Origin: an uncultured Collinsella sp.
Lineage (GTDB): Bacteria; Actinomycetota; Coriobacteriia; Coriobacteriales; Coriobacteriaceae
NCBI GenBank assembly: GCA_900551205.1
Contig: URUW01000065.1
Span: 1-9,087 of the forward strand
Direction of reading: 5' to 3'
DNA: 9,087 bases
Below, one piece after another: positions 1 to 8,143 of the stretch. How positions within the stretch are numbered: position 1 is the stretch's first letter; every line of letters begins with the position of its first letter. Made by a program: the position numbers and the translations under genes. The notes beneath the pieces were generated by a model. That model made no database searches, was not told the DNA's origin, and worked only from the letters and a program-made list of their open reading frames with translations.

Positions 1-73
1 GCCTATAGGCAACCTCTATCGCCACCAGGCCGCTGACGAACCAAACCCGCCCACAAGATTGAGCGGCCCGAAT

Positions 74-90
74 GTCCCCGCGGGACTTTT
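74..90 (+). terminator. Weak intrinsic-terminator-like hairpin
   Basis: A 5-bp all-GC stem (GTCCC 74-78 with GGGAC 82-86, loop CGC) is followed by TTTT at 87-90. It could end transcription from a gene lying to the left of the window. The stem is short and the T-run has only four bases, so this may be chance in GC-rich DNA. No gene that it would terminate is visible inside the window. Confidence 0.25.
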
Positions 91-93
91 GAC

Positions 94-128
94 CCGCCCA
101 TTCCCGGCTGGGCGGCACGCGCTATTAT
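94..128 (+). promoter_or_regulatory. Putative promoter/operator region of the HAD gene
   Basis: A TATTAT box at 123-128 resembles a sigma-A -10 and would start transcription about 35 nt before the ATG at 169. No good -35 lies 16-18 bp upstream. That position is instead taken by a perfect inverted repeat, CCGCCCA (94-100) and TGGGCGG (109-115), with an 8-nt spacer. A protein bound there could compete with polymerase, but this is inference. The 9-mer ACCCGCCCA also occurs at 45-53 and 92-100. Confidence 0.3.
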
Positions 129-168
129 GGTTGCCGTTTGCGTGAGCTATATAGATGGGAGCGTACCT

Positions 169-834
169 ATGGCAGCTTTTTCCACCGTGATCTTTGACCT
201 TGACGGCACCATCCTCAACACGCTCGAGGACCTGGCGGCCGCCGGCAACCATACCTGCGAGATGCACGGCTGGCCCACGTTTGCCGTTGACGCCTACCGC
301 TATAAGGTGGGAAACGGCATGCTCAAGCTGGTCGAGCGCTTTATGCCCGCCGAGTATGCGGGCGACGGCCGTATGTTTGAGCAGACGCTTGCCGAGTTTA
401 GGGCTTATTACAGCGAGCACAAGGAGGACCACACCGCCCCCTACGCCGGCACGATTGAGATGCTCGACCGTCTGCGCGCCGCGGGCATTCAGCTTGCCGT
501 GCTCACCAACAAGGATCATATTTCGGCAGCCCCGCTTATCGAGAAATACTTTGGTTCCGAGCGCTTTGCGCTGGTGCAAGGCCGTGTCGATGCGTTTCCG
601 CCTAAGCCCGAAGCGCCCGTCACACTGCACGTGATGAAGGAGCTGGGCGCCAATCCGGCGACCACGCTCTATGTGGGCGATTCGAATGTCGATGTCCTGA
701 CCGGCCACAACGCCGGCCTTAAGAGCGCCGGCGTCAGCTGGGGCTTCCGCGGCCGCGCAGAGCTGGAGGCCGCCGGCGCCGACTACGTTGTTGATACGCA
801 GGACGAACTCGCCGAGCTAATCTTGGGCGAGTAG
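169..834 (+). CDS. HAD-superfamily hydrolase, phosphoglycolate phosphatase-like
   Basis: A predicted 221-residue cytoplasmic phosphatase with all four HAD motifs. Motif I is FDLDGTILNT with catalytic aspartates D10 and D12. Motif II is the Thr in VLTN (T113). Motif III is the Lys in PPKPEAP (K146). Motif IV is GDSNVD (D171, D175). The helical cap between motifs I and II, about residues 18-90, fits subclass I enzymes such as Gph/PGP, which remove phosphate from phosphoglycolate or small sugar phosphates. The usual second Asp of DGT-DT is Asn here (LNT). Length is normal for the family. I chose the ATG at 169, preceded by GGGAG at 157-161; the frame stays open back to an ATG at 127, but that start has no ribosome binding site and adds residues before the conserved N-terminus. 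Exact substrate cannot be read from sequence. Confidence 0.92.
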   Translation: MAAFSTVIFDLDGTILNTLEDLAAAGNHTCEMHGWPTFAVDAYRYKVGNGMLKLVERFMPAEYAGDGRMFEQTLAEFRAYYSEHKEDHTAPYAGTIEMLDRLRAAGIQLAVLTNKDHISAAPLIEKYFGSERFALVQGRVDAFPPKPEAPVTLHVMKELGANPATTLYVGDSNVDVLTGHNAGLKSAGVSWGFRGRAELEAAGADYVVDTQDELAELILGE

Positions 835-876
835 CGAGCGACACCGCTTAACGCAGCTGCGACAATTCTTCCGCGA

Positions 877-1062
877 GGAAAGCGCATCCCGTTTTGGAGC
901 TCCGCAATGGGACGCGCTTTCCGCTTGAGCCCCATCGGGGAAACCGCATCCCGTTTCAGAGCAATATTCCGGGTCGCGGTTTCCGCAACCCACCCCATCC
1001 GGAAACCGCGACCCGGAATTCAGCCAAAAACCGGGTCGCATTTTCCCGAGCATTTGATGCGG
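877..1062. repeat. Array of six alternately inverted 14-bp motifs, 62-bp period
   Basis: A 14-bp motif, roughly GGAAA-(G/C/A)-(C/T)-GC-(A/G)-(T/A)-CCC, occurs six times in strictly alternating orientation: 877-890 (+), 909-922 (-), 939-952 (+), 971-984 (-), 1001-1014 (+), 1033-1046 (-). Starts are spaced 32, 30, 32, 30 and 32 bp, giving three 62-bp units (877-938, 939-1000, 1001-1062). Adjacent copies form hairpins. The best is a perfect 20-bp inverted repeat, 966-985 with 1000-1019, around a 14-nt loop. The first pair matches at 13 of 14 positions. This layout resembles clustered REP/BIME palindromes. It lies between convergent genes and has no T-run, so an ordinary intrinsic terminator is unlikely, although the hairpins could block transcription or protect mRNA 3' ends. 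Confidence 0.85.
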
Positions 1063-1071
1063 CGTTGATAC

Positions 1072-1118
1072 AAGGAGTGTCCCCAACTGCCGGCAGAAAA
1101 GGAACGTCCCCAACTGCC
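1072..1118 (+). repeat. Pair of 20-bp direct repeats
   Basis: AAGGAGTGTCCCCAACTGCC at 1072-1091 is repeated as AAGGAACGTCCCCAACTGCC at 1099-1118, two mismatches apart, with a 27-bp period. The palindrome CTGCCGGCAG (1087-1096) lies at their junction. No open reading frame here looks real. Repeats of this flavour are, as I recall, scattered in Coriobacteriia intergenic DNA, but I cannot check this here. Confidence 0.75.
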
Positions 1119-1160
1119 ACCTCAATGACTACCATGGCAACGCCGCAGGTAGAGGACGGG

Positions 1161-1278
1161 CAGCGAGCGGGCACCAGAGCGAACAAATTGGCATGAAAAG
1201 AGGACGGCATAGACCTTCTGGTCATGCCGTCCTCTTTGAATGACAAGTTGTCGCTCTGGTGCCCGCGCAGCGTCGAGC
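1161..1278 (+). repeat. Dispersed structured element, copy A (candidate ncRNA or hairpin mobile element)
   Basis: This 118-nt element begins with CAGCGAGCGGGC and ends with GCCCGCGCAGCGTCGAGC, both identical in copy B at 8144-8260. P1 is a perfect 16-bp stem (1167-1182 with 1251-1266). CAA (1184-1186) pairs with TTG (1248-1250). P2 is TTGGCAT (1188-1194) with ATGACAA (1240-1246), one mismatch. P3 is a 14-bp perfect stem (1197-1210 with 1224-1237), then a bulged A1211 and GACC/GGTC closing a TTCT loop. Internal blocks shared with copy B are AAATTGG (1185-1191), AAAGAGGA (1197-1204) and TTGAA (1236-1240). The orientation given is the one that matches copy B. P3 could also act as a terminator for the leftward lipoprotein gene, since on the minus strand it is followed by four Ts. 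Whether it is transcribed as an RNA is unknown. Confidence 0.75.
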
Positions 1279-1308
1279 AGTTGCGGCGTTTGGTAAAACG
1301 CCGCAACT
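1279..1308. other. Perfect 13-bp hairpin directly after copy A and at the 3' end of the lipoprotein gene
   Basis: AGTTGCGGCGTTT (1279-1291) and its exact reverse complement (1296-1308) flank the loop GGTA. It starts on the base after element copy A, and a comparable hairpin follows copy B at 8261, so it may be the element's last stem. It also lies three bases past the stop of the leftward lipoprotein gene and could form the 3' end of that mRNA. No T-run follows on either strand. Confidence 0.7.
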
Positions 1309-1311
1309 CCC

Positions 1312-1869
1312 CTAGCTCATCATGGCATTCATCATCTCGTTGGTTGCGGAATCGTCGGCAGACCACTCGCCGTCGTCATTGCAGGAATACTTGAAGGTGA
1401 CCTTGGTGTCCTTGGTCTTAGCAGCCTTGGTCACATCGACCATAACCTGACCGGCCATCTTGTACAGCTCGTCATCGGAAGGCATCGAATCGAGCGCGGC
1501 GACCTTCTCCTGATACTGGGTGGCAAAATCCTCAACGATCTGGTTCATGGACTTGCAGGTAATGGTGACCTCGGCAGTTGCGGTGCCCTTGTCCTCGTCG
1601 ACCGTCACGTCGCCGATCTTGTAGTCAAAGCCCTCGAGATAGCTCTTGGCGTACTCCTTGGGATCGATGCCCAGCTGCTCAAACTCGTCGCCCGAGGCCT
1701 CTTCCAGGCCGGCGAGGAAGTCGTCGCCGCCGTTCTTGACCTCGTCAAACTGCGTCGTAAGATCCTCGGTAATGAGCTCCTCAACCGAAGGACCTCCGCA
1801 GCCGGAAAGCACAACCACGCACGCGACCAGAACAGCCATCAGGGGCGCAAGCAGCAGCTTCTTCTTCAT
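1312..1869 (-). CDS. Small putative lipoprotein, unknown function
   Basis: A 185-residue protein with a lipoprotein signal peptide: MKKK, a hydrophobic stretch at residues 5-21, then the lipobox LSGC with C24 as the predicted lipidated cysteine. It should be anchored to the outer face of the membrane. The mature part is acidic and mixed helical/beta in appearance. The stretch YKIGDVTVDEDKGTATAEVTITC (about residues 82-104) resembles the repeated strand pattern of small Gram-positive lipoproteins of unknown function such as the DUF4878/DUF5105 type; that comparison is from memory and weak. The start is set by GGGAGG (1876-1881) six bases before the ATG at 1869; an in-frame ATG at 1893 would add eight residues ahead of MKKK. 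It appears monocistronic, convergent with the HAD gene and separated by a terminator from the EIIA gene upstream. Confidence 0.88.
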   Translation of the reverse strand: MKKKLLLAPLMAVLVACVVVLSGCGGPSVEELITEDLTTQFDEVKNGGDDFLAGLEEASGDEFEQLGIDPKEYAKSYLEGFDYKIGDVTVDEDKGTATAEVTITCKSMNQIVEDFATQYQEKVAALDSMPSDDELYKMAGQVMVDVTKAAKTKDTKVTFKYSCNDDGEWSADDSATNEMMNAMMS

Positions 1870-1889
1870 GACATTCCTCCCAACAAGCG

Positions 1890-1913
1890 GCACCGCGCTT
1901 CCCGACGCGGTGC
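1890..1913 (-). other. Hairpin in the lipoprotein leader
   Basis: On the minus strand GCACCGCG and CGCGGTGC form a perfect 8-bp stem around an 8-nt loop (1898-1905). The stem ends 8 nt before the Shine-Dalgarno sequence. It could stabilise the mRNA or affect translation. The leader is too short and simple to suggest a known riboswitch. Confidence 0.5.
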
Positions 1914-1932
1914 ACGTCGTAACAATAAGGCC

Positions 1933-1962
1933 ATTCTAGCCGCTAACGAACACCCCCGGCAA
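1933..1962 (-). promoter_or_regulatory. Putative promoter of the lipoprotein gene
   Basis: On the minus strand TTGCCG (1962-1957) and TAGAAT (1938-1933) are separated by 18 bp and match the sigma-A consensus at 4 and 5 of 6 positions. Transcription would start near 1927, giving a leader of about 58 nt that contains the hairpin at 1890-1913. Confidence 0.45.
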
Positions 1963-2045
1963 AGCAAAGGCGCAATCGGCTCGATTTAACGTCCGAACGG
2001 TTTACCGGTCCGCCCAACGCGCAATAAAACGTTCCGCCGCATTGT

Positions 2046-2081
2046 AATAAAAAAGGGCGGCCGGATAACCCGACCACCCTT
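2046..2081 (-). terminator. Strong intrinsic terminator of the EIIA gene
   Basis: On the minus strand a 12-bp stem (2081-2070 with 2064-2053), containing two G-U pairs, closes a 5-nt loop. It is followed by a run of six Ts (2054-2049) and then ATT. It lies 23 bp past the EIIA stop codon. The rest of 1870-2104 holds only the lipoprotein promoter and leader; I see no gene there. Confidence 0.9.
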
Positions 2082-2104
2082 GCACACCCTTATGTTGCCG
2101 CAGC

Positions 2105-2641
2105 TTACTTGCGGACGACCTTGACGATGGCATCGCCGGCGGCGACAGCGGAGTCAGCCTCGACGGCGAGCTCGACGTCGGCGAACTCGGCGGTGTTGGA
2201 CACGGCCACGACAACGCAGTCCTTGTAGCCGGCAGCGGCGATCTTGGCGCGGTCGATTTTGAGCATGGGCTGGCCAGCCTTAACGACGTCGTCGGCCTTG
2301 ACGAAGCCCTCGAAGCCGTCGCCGTTCATGTTGACGGTATCGACGCCAACGTGCACCAGGACCTCGATTCCGCTATCGGACTGCAGGCCCACGGCGTGAC
2401 CCATGGTGACGGTCACCTTGCCGTCACAGGGAGCGTAGACCAGATCGTCCTCGGGCCACACAGCGCAGCCCTTGCCCAGAACCTCGCCACCAAAGACGGG
2501 ATCGGGCACGTCGGCCATCTTGATGACCTTGCCCTTGACGGGCGAGCACAGCACGTCGACGCCGGCAGAAGCAGAGATGGAGGCCGGAGCAGCGACAGCC
2601 GCGGGCTCAGCCTTCTTCTTGAACATGTCAAACAGACCCAT
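2105..2641 (-). CDS. PTS glucose-family EIIA protein (Crr-like), single domain
   Basis: A 178-residue phosphocarrier of the sugar phosphotransferase system. It should take phosphate from HPr on a histidine and pass it to an EIIB domain. H97 in VLVHVGVDTV matches the phosphorylated histidine of IIA-Glc, and H82 in MGHAVGLQSDSG matches its partner histidine. The N-terminus MGLFDMFKKK is close to the membrane-binding helix of E. coli Crr (MGLFDKLK), followed by an Ala/Pro-rich linker at residues 11-27 and the IIA fold from about 28 to 178. The start at 2641 has GAGGAG (2654-2649) seven bases upstream; longer in-frame starts would run through the promoter. It follows the GH1 gene on the same strand after 140 bp but has its own TATAAT promoter and terminator. 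No EIIB or EIIC is nearby, so it may serve several PTS permeases and, as in other bacteria, have regulatory roles; that part is inference. Confidence 0.93.
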   Translation of the reverse strand: MGLFDMFKKKAEPAAVAAPASISASAGVDVLCSPVKGKVIKMADVPDPVFGGEVLGKGCAVWPEDDLVYAPCDGKVTVTMGHAVGLQSDSGIEVLVHVGVDTVNMNGDGFEGFVKADDVVKAGQPMLKIDRAKIAAAGYKDCVVVAVSNTAEFADVELAVEADSAVAAGDAIVKVVRK

Positions 2642-2690
2642 ACATTTTCTCCTCTTGATTAAGCGCAACGTTATGCGCATGCCTATGGTA

Positions 2691-2719
2691 ATTATAGTGC
2701 CAAATGGTTCAAATGCTAA
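2691..2719 (-). promoter_or_regulatory. Promoter of the EIIA gene
   Basis: On the minus strand TTAGCA (2719-2714) and a perfect TATAAT (2696-2691) are separated by 17 bp. Transcription would start near 2684, about 43 nt before the ATG. The -35 sequence is the same as in the predicted promoter at 5431-5459. Confidence 0.75.
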
Positions 2720-2723
2720 GGTG

Positions 2724-2748
2724 GGGACTCGAATCGCGAGCCCGTCCC
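2724..2748 (-). other. Hairpin between the GH1 and EIIA genes
   Basis: GGGAC (2724-2728) pairs with GTCCC (2744-2748); an alternative inner pairing is CTCG (2728-2731) with CGAG (2737-2740). On the minus strand it lies 34 bp past the GH1 stop and just upstream of the EIIA -35 box. No T-run follows, so read-through from GH1 into EIIA remains possible. Confidence 0.4.
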
Positions 2749-2781
2749 AAGGCTTTTCCCCGGTGGCACTCATCTTGTCGA

Positions 2782-5384
<2,603 letters not shown>

Positions 5385-5427
5385 GGCTTGCCAATCGTTG
5401 ATTTGGTCATAGTTCGTCGTGATTCAG

Positions 5428-5455
5428 ATATTAGCAGAACGCGCCGACGCGTCCA
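5428..5455 (-). promoter_or_regulatory. Putative promoter of the AraC-family gene
   Basis: On the minus strand TGGACG (5455-5450) and TAATAT (5433-5428) are separated by 16 bp. The boxes overlap the predicted rightward promoter at 5431-5459, so the two genes would compete for polymerase at the same spot. Confidence 0.35.
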
Positions 5456-5459
5456 TAAT
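5431..5459 (+). promoter_or_regulatory. Putative promoter of the large glycoside hydrolase gene
   Basis: TTAGCA (5431-5436) and CATAAT (5454-5459) are separated by 17 bp; transcription would start near 5466. The perfect palindrome GACGCGTC (5446-5453) lies in the spacer against the -10 and could be part of an operator. Confidence 0.5.
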
Positions 5460-5498
5460 CTGTGCTATGCAGCAGATCGATCGAGCCAAGGAGGATCC

Positions 5499-8090
5499 AT
5501 GACCGCGTACTATCAGCAGGTGCTCGAGGGCACATACGACAACCACGTGCTTCCGTTTTTGTGGATGAAGGGCGAGAGCCATAAGACCATTGCCGAGTAT
5601 CTGGAAAAGATCGCCGGCGCCGACATCCACGAGGTCTGTCTCGAAAGCCGCCCACACCCCGATTTTTGCGGCGAGGGCTGGTGGCGCGACTTGCGCTTTG
5701 TCATTGACGAGTGCAGGCAGCTGGGCCTTAAGCTCTGGATCTTGGACGACGCGCACTTCCCCACGGGCTTTGCCAACGGCGCCGTCAAGGAGGCCGTGCC
5801 CGAGCTCCGCAAGATCGTGCTCACGCACCGCACGTTCGACATCGTGGGCCCCACGTCCGCCGCGAGCATCGCGCTCGCCAACATGCTCGACAAAACGGAG
5901 CGCTTCTACGGCGTGACATTTTTGCAGGACGGCAGCCCCGTCGACGTCGCTTACCGAGTAATCGACGATGCAGACGGCAACCCCAGCCGCCTGGTCTTCG
6001 ATGCACCTGCGGGCCTCACGCAGGCATGCGTGATGTTCACGAGCGGCAAGACCTCCTACAACGAGGACTACATCAATATGGTCGACCGCGCCTCGGTGGC
6101 GCAGCTCATCGATGCTGTCTACGAGCCGCATTTTGAGCATCTGGGCGATGAGTTTGGCAAGACCATCTTGGGCTTTTTCTCCGATGAGCCCGGATTTGCC
6201 AACGAGAAGGGCACCACGGGCCCCGATGGCATCTCGGACACGCTCATCGGCAAGGCCACCGCGCCCCTACCCTGGTCGGCCGAGCTTGAGCGTCGCCTGC
6301 GCGCGGCACTGGGCGAGCGCTACCTGGCCGAGCTCCCGCACCTGTGGGACCGCGAGCCGGCCGGCGCGCACGTACGCCACGTCTATATGGACATCGCGAG
6401 CACCCTCTATAAGGAGTGCTTCTGCGACCAGCTCGGAGACTGGTGCCGCGCGCGCGGCGTGCAGTACATCGGCCACGTTATCGAGGACAAGGACTGCCAC
6501 GCGCGCCTGGGCGTGGGCGCCGGGCACTACTTCCGCGCCGTGGGCGGTCAGGACATGGCGGGCGTCGACATCGTGATCAACCAGCTGGTACCCGGCATGG
6601 ACCGCGGCCTTCACAGCTACGGACGCGGCGTGTGGGACCTCGAGTTCTATAACTACGTGCTGCCCAAGCTGGGCTCCTCGGCAGCACACCTCGACCCCAA
6701 AAAGCAGGGGCGCTGCATGGCCGAGGTCTTTGGCGCATTTGGATGGCACGAAGGCCTACGCGAGATGAAGTGGATCGCCGATCATTTTTTGGTGCGCGGC
6801 GTCAATTGGTTTGTGCCGCATGCCTTTAGCATGGCCGCCTTCCCCGACTGGGACTGCCCGCCGCATTTCTATGCGCATGGCCAAAACCCCCAGTTTGCAC
6901 ACTTTGGGCAGCTTATGAGCTACATGAACCGTACGGCGAGCCTGCTGAGCGGCGGGCGCGCAACGACCCCGGTGGCGCTTCTCTACCATGCGGACGCCGA
7001 GTGGGCAGGCGAGGCGAACTTTATGCAGCATGCCGCCTCCGAGCTTATGCGCGCGCAGGTCGACTTTGACATCGTGCCGGCAGAGGCATTTGAGGACGCA
7101 GGGCGCTATGCCGTTGAAATTGCCGCAGACGGTAGCGGCTTTAGCGTGAACGGCCAGGCATACCGCTGCCTGGTGATGCCCGGAGCCGAGTTTGTCGGCG
7201 AAGCCGTGCTCGACTTTGCCGCGCGTGCCGCAGCCGCAGGTGTTGCCGTGTACGCGCTGGATGAGTTGCCGAACAAGCGCTACGACGGTGACACTGCAGG
7301 TCGCGAGGGCTTTGCCTCCCTGGATGCAGCCGCGGTCGCCGGCATCAAGCTCCTGGCGACCACCGAGCTCGCAGACACACTTGCCAACACCGGCATGCAG
7401 ACCGTGGTTTGCGCCGAGCCCCAGCCCTGGCTGCGCGCACTGCGCTACGAGCGGGCGGGCGAGACCTATCTGATGCTCGTCAACGAGCATCCCAAGCAGG
7501 GTATCTCCACTCAGATTGCGCTTGCCGACGGCACACCCGTTGCAGGCGCGCGCCTCGATCTGCTCAACGGCACCGAGCCCGCCGCCTTTGACGGCACGCT
7601 CGAGCTGGCTCCCTACGAGAGCTGCATCGTGGTCCTTGGGGCTACAGGTTCCGTTGCTGTGGCAACCGCCGAAGACGAAGCCACATGCGTCGACGGGCCC
7701 TGGGCGGTTGCCTTCTCTGCCCCTGGCACCGATGCCTTTGGCGAGTCTGTTGAGCTTGCAGACCTGCACGACCTTTCCTCGGCCGAGTTCCCCGGCAAGG
7801 CCGGCACATTCCGCTACCAGGCTTCCTTTGTCCTGGGCGAAGCGGCCACCCGCACCGTCATCGACCTTGGCGAGGTCTTTGAGACCGCAACCGTCACCCT
7901 CGACGGCAAATCCCTCGGCACGCGCATCTGTCCGCCTTACTGCTTTGAGGCCGGCGCGCTTTTGGCCGGCGAGCACGCGCTTGCGATCGATATCATCAAC
8001 ACCCTCGACCATGCCGTCCCCGACGTGTTCGGCATGACCGAGCCCTCCGAGCCCAGCGGTCTCTTGGGGCCCGTACGCGTGCTCGGGTAA
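5499..8090 (+). CDS. Large cytoplasmic glycoside-hydrolase-like protein (GH106/GH2-like architecture)
   Basis: An 863-residue protein with no signal peptide or membrane segment. The N-terminal half looks like a TIM-barrel glycosidase: ESRPHPDFCGEGWWRDL (49-65), LWILDDAHFPTGFANG (79-94), and GFFSDEPGFAN (225-235) with E230 a candidate catalytic residue. Next are GHVIEDKD (325-332) with E330, AEVFGAFGW (408-416) and GVNWFVPHAFSMAAFPD (434-450). Residues 480-720 look like the usual alpha/beta and beta-sandwich parts. The C-terminal 130 residues form a jelly-roll sugar-binding domain, with VIDLGEVFETATVTLDGKSLG (787-807) and the final GLLGPVRVLG. I recognise this layout from proteins annotated as GH106-like alpha-L-rhamnosidase or GH2 sugar-binding relatives, but the substrate cannot be assigned. 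The start is fixed by AAGGAGG (5488-5494) four bases before the ATG; the open frame extends back to 5040 only as a shadow of the AraC gene. Divergence from the AraC gene suggests control by it. Confidence 0.88.
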   Translation: MTAYYQQVLEGTYDNHVLPFLWMKGESHKTIAEYLEKIAGADIHEVCLESRPHPDFCGEGWWRDLRFVIDECRQLGLKLWILDDAHFPTGFANGAVKEAVPELRKIVLTHRTFDIVGPTSAASIALANMLDKTERFYGVTFLQDGSPVDVAYRVIDDADGNPSRLVFDAPAGLTQACVMFTSGKTSYNEDYINMVDRASVAQLIDAVYEPHFEHLGDEFGKTILGFFSDEPGFANEKGTTGPDGISDTLIGKATAPLPWSAELERRLRAALGERYLAELPHLWDREPAGAHVRHVYMDIASTLYKECFCDQLGDWCRARGVQYIGHVIEDKDCHARLGVGAGHYFRAVGGQDMAGVDIVINQLVPGMDRGLHSYGRGVWDLEFYNYVLPKLGSSAAHLDPKKQGRCMAEVFGAFGWHEGLREMKWIADHFLVRGVNWFVPHAFSMAAFPDWDCPPHFYAHGQNPQFAHFGQLMSYMNRTASLLSGGRATTPVALLYHADAEWAGEANFMQHAASELMRAQVDFDIVPAEAFEDAGRYAVEIAADGSGFSVNGQAYRCLVMPGAEFVGEAVLDFAARAAAAGVAVYALDELPNKRYDGDTAGREGFASLDAAAVAGIKLLATTELADTLANTGMQTVVCAEPQPWLRALRYERAGETYLMLVNEHPKQGISTQIALADGTPVAGARLDLLNGTEPAAFDGTLELAPYESCIVVLGATGSVAVATAEDEATCVDGPWAVAFSAPGTDAFGESVELADLHDLSSAEFPGKAGTFRYQASFVLGEAATRTVIDLGEVFETATVTLDGKSLGTRICPPYCFEAGALLAGEHALAIDIINTLDHAVPDVFGMTEPSEPSGLLGPVRVLG

Positions 8091-8097
8091 CGCCCCG

Positions 8098-8127
8098 GGC
8101 GCAAACGGCCCAACAAGGACAGCGCCC
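8098..8127 (+). other. Hairpin just after the glycoside hydrolase gene
   Basis: GGGCGC (8098-8103) pairs with GCGCCC (8122-8127) around an 18-nt loop, starting 8 bp past the stop. There is no T-run. It may mark the mRNA 3' end or be chance in GC-rich sequence. Confidence 0.3.
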
Positions 8128-8143
8128 TATGTTGAGCCCACAA

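Noticed and set aside
877..1062. Regular 62-bp spacing suggested a CRISPR array
   Set aside because: The repeated motif is only 14 bp, alternates in orientation and varies between copies; the intervening sequences are not of spacer type and there are no cas genes.
894..1196. 100-codon plus-strand frame and 102-codon minus-strand frame in the repeat region
   Set aside because: Both are made of the repeat array and direct repeats, with no ribosome binding site; their apparent peptide repeats reflect DNA repeats.
2026..2036. AACGTTTTATT occurs on the minus strand near 2026-2036 and on the plus strand at 8307-8317
   Set aside because: It is an 11-bp AT-rich match with no common flanking sequence and different placement relative to genes; it is probably chance or general promoter-like composition.
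2721..2745. CTCGAATCGCGAG, and GATTCGAGTCCC on the other strand, recall a tRNA T-arm
   Set aside because: The flanking bases do not form the 5-bp T stem, and no acceptor, D or anticodon arm can be built around it on either strand.
6756..8012. Minus-strand open frame of 418 codons
   Set aside because: It is antisense to the large glycoside hydrolase, with no recognisable motifs and no start signal; similar long mirror frames occur opposite most genes here.
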